A DNA stretch of 10,311 bases from Gemmatimonadota bacterium (lineage in GTDB: Bacteria > Gemmatimonadota > Gemmatimonadetes > Gemmatimonadales > GWC2-71-9), in the NCBI GenBank assembly GCA_027294815.1, contig JAPULP010000212.1, positions 1 to 10,311 of the forward strand, written 5' to 3'. Positions 1 through 6,531 of the stretch are shown piece by piece; within the stretch, counting starts at the first letter, position 1; each line of letters starts with the position of its first letter. Position numbers and translations under genes: made by a program. The notes below the pieces were generated by a model, which saw nothing but the letters and a program-made list of their open reading frames with translations, was not told where the DNA came from and made no database searches.

Positions 1-2511
1 ATGACCATGCCTGTTACGAACGGCATCATCGTCGTGGACGGCGCTGATTCGATCGCACTGGACGTACACGACGACGGCACGCTGTCCGGCACGCTGACCG
101 TAAGACGCGAGGGCTTGTACCGAATCATGCTAGAGAGTTTCGACGGGCGCATGGTGGTCGGCTCGCCGGACTACTTCATCGATGCGCTCGACGACCAACC
201 CCCCGCCATCCGGTTCAAGAAGCCTGGTCGAGACATCAAAGTGACCCCCATCGAAGAAGCCTTGGTGGAGGTCTGGGCCGAAGACGACTACGGCTTGCAG
301 GCGCTCCGAGTGATCTACTCGGTCAATGGTGGGCCCGAAGACACACTCCCGTTGTTCGACGGGACGAGGGGTACGAAAGAGATGTCGGCCACCCACACCT
401 TCTATCTCGAAGAGTTCAATCTGGAGCCGGGTGATCTGGTCTCATACTACGGTCAGGTGACCGACAACAACCGCGTCGGTGGTCGGCAGACCGTGACGAC
501 CGACATCTACTTCCTCGACGTGAGACCGTTCGGTCGCGATTATCGCCAAGCCGACCAGGGCGGCGGTGGCGGTGGTGGTGGCGGCGATGGGTTGGATGGC
601 CAATTCTCACAACAACAACGGCAGATCGTCGCGGCGACGTTCAAGATGGCACGCGATCGCGACGACTACGCGGACAAGGAATACCGAGAGAACATGGCGA
701 CACTGGCGCTCTCGCAAGGCCGGTTGCGCGAGCGCGTGGAAGCTGTTGTGCGCCGGATTCAGGATAGAGGCGTGATGGGGGCCGACAGCGGCTTCCAAAA
801 GATCATGGTTGAGCTGCCGGCGGCGGCCGAAGAGATGCTCGCGTCTGAGGAAGAACTTGGCGAGCGCGATGCGCGCGAGGCGCTTTCCCCGGCGCAACGA
901 GCCCTGCAGCACCTGCAACGTGCGGAAGCCGCCTTCCGTGAAGTTCAGGTGAGCATGGGCGGTGGGGGCGGTGGTGGTGGCGGCCAAACTCCGAATGCTG
1001 AAGATCTTGCCGATCTGTTCGAGCTCGAACTGGACAAGATGCAAAACCAGTACGAAAGCGTGCAACGGGGGCAGCAGGAGCAGGTCGATCAAGAATTAGA
1101 CGCGACCCTGCAAAAACTCCAAGAACTGGCCCGGCGGCAACAGCAAGAGAACGAACGCATGCGTCGCCGCGCCGGGAATCTCCAGAATCAAGTGGGCGGC
1201 GGCGGTCAGGGGCAGCGTCAACTCGCTGAGGAAGCAGAGGAGTTGTCTCGACAGCTCGAGCGGCTCGCGCGGGAACAGTCCCTCGACGGGTTGATGGATT
1301 CTGCCCGCAGGCTGCAGGAAGCGGCGGACGCCATGCGGCGGGCAGCGGCCAACCGCAACGGTGATATGTCCGAAGCCCAATCGGCCCTGGACCGTCTACA
1401 AGAGGCGAGGCGCATGCTCGAACGAGGGCGCTCGGAGCGTCTCGAACGTGACGTGCAAGACGCCCTGCGACGCGCCGAACGACTCATCGAGCAGCAAGAC
1501 CGCATGACCGACGCCGTGGAACGTCTGGGCGGGAGCCAACAGCGTCAGTCAGAAGCCCTGCAGGACATCACAGAGCAGAAGGACGGGTTGGCCAATCAGG
1601 TCGAAGAACTCGAGGCGGATCTCGACGAGATGTCCCGGGATTGGCGGCGGGAACAGGCCGAGGCTGCGCGCGCTTTGGGTGAAGCCGCCGGTTCCATCCG
1701 CGACAACCGACTCGCTGACAAGATCCGTTACTCCAAGGGTGTGGTCCGGCAACGCACTCCGGAGTACGCCCGCAACTTCGAAGAGCAGATCGGGGCGGAC
1801 TTCGAAGAATTGCGTGATCGTATCGCGGCGGCTGCTGGCGCCATTGAAGAAGAAGACAGCGATCAACGGATTGGTGACTTGCTCGAAGACACGCGCGGGT
1901 TGGTCAGAGATCTCGAATCGCTGGACGAGCGGATTCAGGAACGCACCGACGGGCAGCAAGGGCAGCAAGGGCAGCAAGGCCAACAGGGCCAGCAAGGGCA
2001 GCAAGGGCAGCAAGGGCAGCAAGGGCAGCAAGGGCAGCAGGGGCAGGGGCAGGGGCAGCAAGGCCAGCAACAGGGCGGTGGCCAACAGGACCAGCAAGGA
2101 GGCCGTGGCGGTGACCGTGGATTCAACCGAAGCCCAACGGCCGGAGGCTTTGGCGGATTCCGGCAAGACGACATCCGCCAATTCCGCGGCGAGTTCCGCG
2201 AGCGCGCCGAGGATTTGGATGCGCTCCGTCAACGCATGCGAAGCGAGGGGATCGACGTCTCGACCCTTTCCGACGTCCTAGCCCGCCTGCGCCAGCTCGA
2301 CAGCCGTGCCATGTTCGACGATCCGGCGGAGATTGCGCGGCTACAACGAGCGGCGATCGAGGGACTCAAAGAGTTCGAGTACGCCCTGCGCCGGGAGCTC
2401 CAGGGTGCGGACTCGGATCGGCTGCTGCTCTCCGGCTCGGACGAGGTCCCCGAAGGATTCAAAGAGCTGGTCGAGGAGTATTATCGGGCGTTGTCGAATA
2501 AAAACAGGTGA
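1..2511 (+). CDS. DUF4175-family coiled-coil protein, 5' partial
   Basis: The frame is open from base 1 to a TGA at 2509-2511 (836 residues visible). The ATG at base 1 is probably an internal Met, because the sequence opens inside a beta-sandwich region and the N-terminal membrane helices usual for DUF4175 proteins are missing. Residues about 65-178 carry the family's Ig-like signature (A-E-D-D-Y-G-L, then E-P-G-D-x-V-S-Y-Y and D-V-R-P-F). Runs of nine glycines at 187-195 and 320-328 and a GGGG at 399-402 act as linkers around a long, charged Gln/Glu/Arg-rich coiled coil (about 330-640). Residues 651-700 are a GQQ repeat tract. The C-terminus has the conserved ending V-P-E-G-F-K-E-L-V-E-E-Y-Y-R-A-L. 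No biochemical role is known for the family; as known from other genomes, its genes often lie near MoxR/DUF58/BatA genes, which suggests an envelope role. The family call is firm, the function is unknown. Confidence 0.85.
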   Translation: MTMPVTNGIIVVDGADSIALDVHDDGTLSGTLTVRREGLYRIMLESFDGRMVVGSPDYFIDALDDQPPAIRFKKPGRDIKVTPIEEALVEVWAEDDYGLQALRVIYSVNGGPEDTLPLFDGTRGTKEMSATHTFYLEEFNLEPGDLVSYYGQVTDNNRVGGRQTVTTDIYFLDVRPFGRDYRQADQGGGGGGGGGDGLDGQFSQQQRQIVAATFKMARDRDDYADKEYRENMATLALSQGRLRERVEAVVRRIQDRGVMGADSGFQKIMVELPAAAEEMLASEEELGERDAREALSPAQRALQHLQRAEAAFREVQVSMGGGGGGGGGQTPNAEDLADLFELELDKMQNQYESVQRGQQEQVDQELDATLQKLQELARRQQQENERMRRRAGNLQNQVGGGGQGQRQLAEEAEELSRQLERLAREQSLDGLMDSARRLQEAADAMRRAAANRNGDMSEAQSALDRLQEARRMLERGRSERLERDVQDALRRAERLIEQQDRMTDAVERLGGSQQRQSEALQDITEQKDGLANQVEELEADLDEMSRDWRREQAEAARALGEAAGSIRDNRLADKIRYSKGVVRQRTPEYARNFEEQIGADFEELRDRIAAAAGAIEEEDSDQRIGDLLEDTRGLVRDLESLDERIQERTDGQQGQQGQQGQQGQQGQQGQQGQQGQQGQQGQGQGQQGQQQGGGQQDQQGGRGGDRGFNRSPTAGGFGGFRQDDIRQFRGEFRERAEDLDALRQRMRSEGIDVSTLSDVLARLRQLDSRAMFDDPAEIARLQRAAIEGLKEFEYALRRELQGADSDRLLLSGSDEVPEGFKELVEEYYRALSNKNR
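1951..2076 (+). repeat. 9-bp in-frame minisatellite encoding a GQQ tract
   Basis: Ten consecutive 9-bp units run from 1951 to 2040, mostly GGGCAGCAA with a few variants (GGCCAACAG, GGCCAGCAA, GGGCAGCAG). Two 6-bp GGGCAG units and two further 9-bp units follow, to about 2070. Each 9-bp unit encodes Gly-Gln-Gln. Several neighbouring units are identical at the DNA level, including third positions, which indicates recent slippage expansion rather than selection on protein alone. Copy changes are multiples of 3 bp, so they would lengthen or shorten the linker without breaking the frame. Confidence 0.9.
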
Positions 2512-2512
2512 T

Positions 2513-2580
2513 AGGGTGTTGGGTGTGGGGTGTAGGGTGTAGGGATCCTTAGTCGGACTACACCCTCCACCCTACAACCT
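2513..2580. repeat. Heptamer inverted-repeat element A (GGGTGTA class)
   Basis: The element starts one base after the DUF4175 stop codon. Left array: GGGTGTT (2514-2520), GGGTGTG (2521-2527), GGGTGTA (2528-2534), GGGTGTA (2535-2541), then GGG. A 14-base centre (2545-2558) holds a small TCC...GGA stem. Right array in reverse complement: TACACCC (2559-2565), TCCACCC (2566-2572), TACAACC (2573-2579). It ends five bases before the Shine-Dalgarno sequence of the next gene, so it fills nearly the whole intergenic gap. There is no U-tract, so it is not a standard intrinsic terminator, although the RNA could form a strong hairpin. Confidence 0.85.
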
Positions 2581-2596
2581 TGCGCGGAGCCACCCA

Positions 2597-3040
2597 ATGC
2601 ATCGCTCTTTTCTCGTTCTTGCTCTCCTCTTTCCATCTTGCCGCACAGCAGCCGTCGACCTCGCCGCCGAGCGTGAGGCGCTTATGGAAGCGGACCGCGC
2701 CTTTGCTCGCGAGACCGCCGCTCGCGGTGTCGAGGGATGGTTGGATTTTCATCTCGAGGACGCGCACAACGTTCCGGCAACCGGTCCGGTCGTGGTGGGT
2801 CACGCGGCGATTCGAGACCGCATGACCGCCTTCCTCGCCGATACGACACAGGTCTTTACGTGGGAGCCGGTATCTGCCGAGGTGGCGGCCGACGGCAGTC
2901 TCGGGTTTACTTACGGCGATTGGAGTACTACCGACGGTGCGACCGATTCGGTTACATCGAAGGGTCGCTATCTCACCGTGTGGAAGAAGCTGAACGGTGA
3001 GTGGAAGGTGACTGCCGACATCGGCAATGACGCTCGCTAA
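2597..3040 (+). CDS. DUF4440 / SnoaL-like (NTF2-fold) putative lipoprotein
   Basis: A 147-residue protein. The ATG at 2597 is preceded by GGAG at 2586-2589 with a 7-base gap, which supports this start. The N-terminus (M-H-R then L-V-L-A-L-L-F-P-S-C) is a short signal peptide ending at Cys15, a somewhat irregular lipobox (F-P-S-C), so it is probably an outer-envelope lipoprotein. From about residue 23 it follows the DUF4440 pattern: an A-E-R-E-A-L-M-E-A-D-R-A-F helix, a G-x-x-A-I-R-D-R-M helix, and a C-terminal strand pair with G-R-Y-L-T-V-W-K-K-L-N-G-E-W-K-V. This fold makes a small cone-shaped pocket and includes ketosteroid isomerase-like enzymes as well as many non-enzymes; substrate and activity cannot be read here. 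The length is normal and the gene looks intact. It is separated from the upstream gene only by element A. Confidence 0.85.
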   Translation: MHRSFLVLALLFPSCRTAAVDLAAEREALMEADRAFARETAARGVEGWLDFHLEDAHNVPATGPVVVGHAAIRDRMTAFLADTTQVFTWEPVSAEVAADGSLGFTYGDWSTTDGATDSVTSKGRYLTVWKKLNGEWKVTADIGNDAR

Positions 3041-3092
3041 CTCCCGTCTCTCATGCGCGTCTCCGTGACTATCTGCCGGTTTTCTGAAATCT

Positions 3093-3122
3093 TTGCTGTC
3101 CGCTAAATCGTTGTATTACAAT
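3093..3122 (+). promoter_or_regulatory. Candidate sigma-70 promoter for the UPF0182 gene
   Basis: A -35-like TTGCTG (3093-3098) and a -10-like TACAAT (3117-3122) are separated by 18 bases. The -10 overlaps TTGTATTACAA (3111-3121), a perfect 5+1+5 palindrome that could be a repressor site covering the -10. A start near 3129 would give a leader of about 125 bases. This is pattern matching only. Confidence 0.4.
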
Positions 3123-3178
3123 GGCTTAACGGCCATCAATCGGCCTCTGTCTTTCGTCCCCGGACGTGTAGCGGGCGA

Positions 3179-3229
3179 GCCTGCCGGTTTTCGGCGCCGG
3201 CCGGCGGAATTGATCAGGCCAGGGGAGGG
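3179..3229 (+). promoter_or_regulatory. GC-rich leader stem-loop followed by a strong Shine-Dalgarno
   Basis: GCCTG (3179-3183) pairs with CAGGC (3215-3219), and inside it CCGG (3184-3187) can pair with CCGG at 3197-3200 or 3201-3204. The palindrome CGGCGCCG lies at 3192-3199. Immediately downstream is a very strong ribosome-binding sequence, AGGGGAGGG (3221-3229). The structure could modulate access to it, but the stem is short and interrupted, so regulation is only a possibility. Confidence 0.3.
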
Positions 3230-3242
3230 TTGGCTACCGGTT

Positions 3243-3257
3243 ATGTTTAGAGCATGA
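3243..3257 (+). CDS. Possible four-codon leader ORF (M-F-R-A-stop)
   Basis: ATG at 3243 opens a four-codon frame whose TGA (3255-3257) overlaps the ATG of the UPF0182 gene (3254) as ATGA. The strong Shine-Dalgarno at 3221-3229 lies 13 bases before this ATG but 24 bases before the UPF0182 ATG. The large gene cannot start further upstream because TAG at 3248-3250 is in its frame. The layout fits termination-reinitiation coupling, but such a short ORF can easily arise by chance. Confidence 0.25.
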   Translation: MFRA

Positions 3258-6019
3258 CTACCCCACAGGCTTTACCGGTCAAACGCTGGCCGCTGGCGCT
3301 CATTCTGCTCGTTGTCCTGGGTGTGCTGGCACTGACCAGCCTTCCCGCCCTTATCCGACTGCTCTCCGACTGGTACTGGTTCAGTGCGGTTGGATTTCAA
3401 TCGGTTTTCGTCAAGACGCTTGGGACGAAGCTGCTGTTGGGTTTTGGCACCGGGTTGTTGGCGTTTGGGTTCTTTTACGCCAACCTCCGTTTTTCGCAGC
3501 GAGGAGTGGTTCCCGATCCGTTGGTTGTGAACATCAACGCGAAGACGCCCAAGGTTGACGTGACGCGACTGCTTCGCCTGCTGGCACTCCCCGTGTCGGG
3601 TTTCCTCGCGTTCATCGTTGGGGTATCGGCGTCGAGCCAGTGGCTGGTGTTGCTCCAGTACCTGAACCGGACGGCGTTTGGTGTGAGCGATCCGGCCTTT
3701 GGCAAGGACATCGGCTATTACTTCTTCACCCTTCCCGGTGTTGCGGCGGTAACGGCGTTCGTGCTGTCGTTGACGGTGTTGACGTTGTTGATGGTGAGCC
3801 CTTTGTATCTGGTTCGCGGCGACATCGTGATCCGTGGCCGTCGCATTACGATCGAGCCCTCGGCGGAACGCCATCTCGGTGCGCTGCTGGCGGTGTTGTT
3901 TTTGGCCACAGCGGTGAGCCTGTTCTGGGTCCGGCTGCCGAGCCTGCTGTTTTCGGGCAGTGGACCGATTCATGGTGCCGCCTATGCCGATCTCACGGCG
4001 CGCGTCCCGTTCATTTACGCCTCCGCCGTTGTGTCGATCATTGGCGCGGGGCTGATTGCGTGGGGACTCAAGAGCCATCGACTTCCGCGCTTCCTCGCCG
4101 TAGCGGTGGTGTTGTATCTGGTGACCGGGGTCGTGGGTGGTCTGTATCCTGCGGCGATACAGAGATTCGTCGTTGATCCCAACGAGTTGGTCAAAGAGAC
4201 GCCGTTCATCGAACGCCATATCGAGGCGACTCGAGCGGCGTGGAATCTCGATGAGGTCGAGATACGGACGATGAGTGGTGAGGCAAGTTTGACACTCGAC
4301 GACATCCGCGCGAACAGCGGCACGATCAGAAACATCCGATTGTGGGATCGCGGTCCGTTGCTGCAGACGTTCGGGCAGCTCCAGGAGATTCGCACCTATT
4401 ACGACTTCGTCTCCGTTGATGACGATCGATACATGATCGACGGCGAGTTGCGGCAGGTGTTGCTGTCTCCAAGGGAGCTCAATAGCGCTTCGCTTCCCAG
4501 CCGGACCTTCATCAACGAACATCTGACGTACACGCACGGCATGGGGCTCACTCTGAGTCCGGTGAACCAGGTGACGTTGGAAGGGCTCCCCACGCTTTTT
4601 ATCAAAGATCTTCCGCCCGCGTCGAGTGTGTCCATCGGGGTGACGCGGCCAGAGATCTATTACGGTGAACTGTCGAACGATTACGTCTTTGTGAACACGC
4701 GACAGGCCGAATTTGACTACCCGTCCGGGGACTCCTCGGCTACCACGGTCTATGCGGGTGTGGGCGGTGTTCGAGTCAACTCGATTTTCCGCAAGCTATT
4801 GCTGGCGGCCCGTTTGGGTTCGGCGAACGTCTTCTTGAACAAGGATATCCATAACGGTAGCCGAGTCCTCTACCATCGGAACATCCGTGAGCGTGCGGAA
4901 AAAGCTCTGCCGTTCCTGCGCTGGGACGCGGACCCGTATATGGTCGTGACGGATGAAGGGCGGTTGAAGTGGTTCTTGGATGCCTACACGACCGGGAATA
5001 GGTACCCGTATTCACAACCGTACCGAGACGGTCCGAACTATCTTCGTAATAGCGTCAAGGTCCTGATCGACGCGTACGATGGAACGATCGACGCGTACAT
5101 CGCCGAGCCCGACGATCCGATCATTCAGACATACGCCAAGATCTTTCCAAATTTGTTGCAGCCGTTGGAGGACATGCCCGACGATCTCAGGGCGCACATC
5201 CGCTACCCGGATGATCTCTTCCGGGCTCAGACGGAGCTGTACGCGACATTCCATATGGATGATCCGACGGTGTTCTACGGCCGAGAGGATCAATGGCAGA
5301 TCCCCTCGGCCTCCGGGACACGCGGAGAGGGCAGTCGTGACCCTTACATGCGCCACATCGTGATGAAACTCCCCGAGGAGGCAAGTGAGGAGTTCATCCT
5401 GATGACACCGTTCACGCCCCGCGGGAAAGAGAATCTCACAGCCTGGCTGGTGGCGCGGATGGATGGAGAGCACTACGGGCAACTCGTGGTCTATCGCTTC
5501 CCACGTCAGAGTCTGGTTTTCGGGCCGACGCAGATCGTAAACCGCATTGACCAGGACACCGACGTCTCCAGGCAGATCACCCTCTGGGATCAGGCCGGAT
5601 CGGACGTCATTCGCGGAAATCTCCTGGTGATCCCGATTGAGGAAGCTCTGCTCTTCGTACAGGCGCTGTACCTGCGGGCCGAGGGAGGGAGGATCCCAGA
5701 GCTGAAACGGGTGATCGTAGCTTTCGAGAACCGGGTTGTCATGGAAGAGACGCTGGAGCGGGGCCTGTCGCGTCTGTTCGGCGGAACGGTGTTAGCCGAG
5801 ACCGGACGGGTGCTGCCCCAGCTCCCTGTCACAACCGCCGGGGCGGCGGCCACAGCGGCCACCGTCAGTCCGGCTATGGCGGACCTGCTCCGCCAGGCGG
5901 AGGATCACTACCAACGCGCGCTCGATGCGCAGCGGAACGGCGACTGGGCGACCTACGGTGACGAGATCGAGCAGGTTGGGTCGGTGCTCCGGCGGTTGCG
6001 GGGGCTGCTGAATAGGTAG
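3254..6019 (+). CDS. UPF0182 (COG1615) family integral membrane protein
   Basis: A complete 921-residue protein, normal for the family. Seven hydrophobic helices are visible at about residues 14-35, 57-77, 107-128, 158-186, 208-226, 252-271 and 279-299, followed by a large soluble domain of some 600 residues, probably outside the cytoplasmic membrane. Family-typical stretches are D-P-A-F-G-K-D-I-G-Y-Y after helix 3, D-P-N-E-L-V-K-E-T-P-F-I after helix 7, T-H-G-M-G-L-T-L-S-P-V-N, I-Y-Y-G-E-L-S-N-D-Y-V-F-V-N-T, I-D-A-Y-D-G-T-I-D, and the C-terminal A-L-D-A-Q-R-N-G-D-W-A-x-Y-G. The family is widespread but has no established biochemical function. The only possible ATG near the strong Shine-Dalgarno is 3254, because an in-frame TAG lies at 3248. 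The gene appears monocistronic with its own promoter and ends in TAG flush with element B. Confidence 0.95.
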   Translation: MTTPQALPVKRWPLALILLVVLGVLALTSLPALIRLLSDWYWFSAVGFQSVFVKTLGTKLLLGFGTGLLAFGFFYANLRFSQRGVVPDPLVVNINAKTPKVDVTRLLRLLALPVSGFLAFIVGVSASSQWLVLLQYLNRTAFGVSDPAFGKDIGYYFFTLPGVAAVTAFVLSLTVLTLLMVSPLYLVRGDIVIRGRRITIEPSAERHLGALLAVLFLATAVSLFWVRLPSLLFSGSGPIHGAAYADLTARVPFIYASAVVSIIGAGLIAWGLKSHRLPRFLAVAVVLYLVTGVVGGLYPAAIQRFVVDPNELVKETPFIERHIEATRAAWNLDEVEIRTMSGEASLTLDDIRANSGTIRNIRLWDRGPLLQTFGQLQEIRTYYDFVSVDDDRYMIDGELRQVLLSPRELNSASLPSRTFINEHLTYTHGMGLTLSPVNQVTLEGLPTLFIKDLPPASSVSIGVTRPEIYYGELSNDYVFVNTRQAEFDYPSGDSSATTVYAGVGGVRVNSIFRKLLLAARLGSANVFLNKDIHNGSRVLYHRNIRERAEKALPFLRWDADPYMVVTDEGRLKWFLDAYTTGNRYPYSQPYRDGPNYLRNSVKVLIDAYDGTIDAYIAEPDDPIIQTYAKIFPNLLQPLEDMPDDLRAHIRYPDDLFRAQTELYATFHMDDPTVFYGREDQWQIPSASGTRGEGSRDPYMRHIVMKLPEEASEEFILMTPFTPRGKENLTAWLVARMDGEHYGQLVVYRFPRQSLVFGPTQIVNRIDQDTDVSRQITLWDQAGSDVIRGNLLVIPIEEALLFVQALYLRAEGGRIPELKRVIVAFENRVVMEETLERGLSRLFGGTVLAETGRVLPQLPVTTAGAAATAATVSPAMADLLRQAEDHYQRALDAQRNGDWATYGDEIEQVGSVLRRLRGLLNR

Positions 6020-6136
6020 TAGAGAGTGGGCAGTAGGCAGGAGAAGGTCCGGTTAGGGATACTTTCCCAATCTCGGACCAAGTCCTGCCATAGTTTGATG
6101 AACTCCGTGCCCACAGCCCACTGCCTACTATCTACA
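6018..6136. repeat. Heptamer inverted-repeat element B (AGTRGGC class)
   Basis: Left array: AGTAGAG (6018-6024), AGTGGGC (6025-6031), AGTAGGC (6032-6038), AG. Right array, on the + strand: GCCCACA (6109-6115), GCCCACT (6116-6122), GCCTACT (6123-6129), ATCTACA (6130-6136), which is the reverse complement of the same unit. The 68-base core holds a clear nested hairpin: GGTCCG (6046-6051) pairs with CGGACC (6074-6079), and TT plus GGGA (6053-6059, with A6055 bulged) pairs with TCCCAA (6065-6070) around a 5-base loop. The element lies between two convergent genes, and both TAG stops (6017-6019 on + and 6128-6130 on -) fall at its edges; each is followed at once by a second in-frame TAG. Confidence 0.75.
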
Positions 6137-6394
6137 CTGCACATTCATCGGAATCTCGTTCTGACACTGGATGCTTGCGGCCATTCCGCTGGCCATGACC
6201 GCACACGCCGCCCGCTGGGCCGCTGACCTTGCCGCCTCCTCATCCGCCCCGGAACCCGTGCGACACTGTCGCTGTCCGTTGAACTCGACGCAGAGATCAC
6301 ATTCCGCCTGGACCGACGACATCGTACCATAAATAAGACCGCCCAGCAGCAGGACAATGGCGGCGATGAGGGCGAGGACACGACCCTTGTTCAT
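6128..6394 (-). CDS. Small secreted or periplasmic six-cysteine protein, unknown function
   Basis: An 88-residue protein read from ATG at 6394-6392. The start is supported by AGGGAG about five bases upstream (+ strand 6400-6405); an earlier in-frame Met at 6574 would run into the neighbouring divergent gene and lacks such a site. Residues 1-30 are a signal peptide (M-N-K-G-R, then a hydrophobic L-A-L-I-A-A-I-V-L-L-L core, ending S-V-Q-A); alternatively they could serve as a membrane anchor. The mature part of about 58 residues has six cysteines (C-D-L-C, Q-C-R, A-A-C, Q-C-Q, Q-C-R), enough for three disulfides, and an Ala-rich middle with E-E-A-A-R-S-A-A-Q-R-A-A that is likely helical. I do not recognise a named family. 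It converges with UPF0182 and diverges from the M16 operon. Confidence 0.75.
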   Translation of the reverse strand: MNKGRVLALIAAIVLLLGGLIYGTMSSVQAECDLCVEFNGQRQCRTGSGADEEAARSAAQRAACAVMASGMAASIQCQNEIPMNVQCR

Positions 6395-6531
6395 GGTGAC
6401 TCCCTGTGGTCTCTGCGGCAATCTACACGGCGAAGCGAAGAGTGTCAGGTGCAGCTTGCGGTAGCAATGATCCGGTGCCCCCAAACCCGTCAAATCGTTA
6501 TCATTCCCCATCCCGCCTGGAGGATTCACAT
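6395..6531. promoter_or_regulatory. Divergent intergenic region between the cysteine-rich gene and the M16 operon
   Basis: This 137-base gap must hold the promoters for both directions. A 6-bp inverted repeat, AATGAT (6466-6471) and ATCATT (6500-6505), with half-site centres 34 bases apart, could be an operator. A TTGACG -35-like hexamer on the minus strand (+ 6488-6493) lacks a good -10 partner. I see no convincing promoter in either direction. Confidence 0.3.

Noticed and set aside
1549..2232. 227-codon minus-strand frame with a Leu-rich tract resembling a membrane segment
   Set aside because: The Leu-Pro tract is just the GQQ minisatellite read backwards.
2513..2580. Ordinary rho-independent terminator
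   Set aside because: There is a strong stem but no run of T after it, and the same arms recur elsewhere in a non-terminator sequence context.
2580..2825. Alternative frame over the DUF4440 gene that begins like a signal peptide (F-L-L-S-S-F-H-L-A-A-Q-Q)
   Set aside because: It loses all similarity to DUF4440 after the first residues and ends at 2825; the ribosome site and domain fit the 2597 frame.
3272..4537. 421-codon open frame on the minus strand opposite the UPF0182 gene
   Set aside because: It is rich in Arg, Gln and His with no domain, signal or ribosome site, and is a by-product of GC-rich codon bias in the clearly real UPF0182 gene.
6406..6531. Upstream extension of the first M16 gene to 557 residues
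   Set aside because: No ribosome site is seen there, and the signal peptide and GGAGG clearly mark 6532 as the start.
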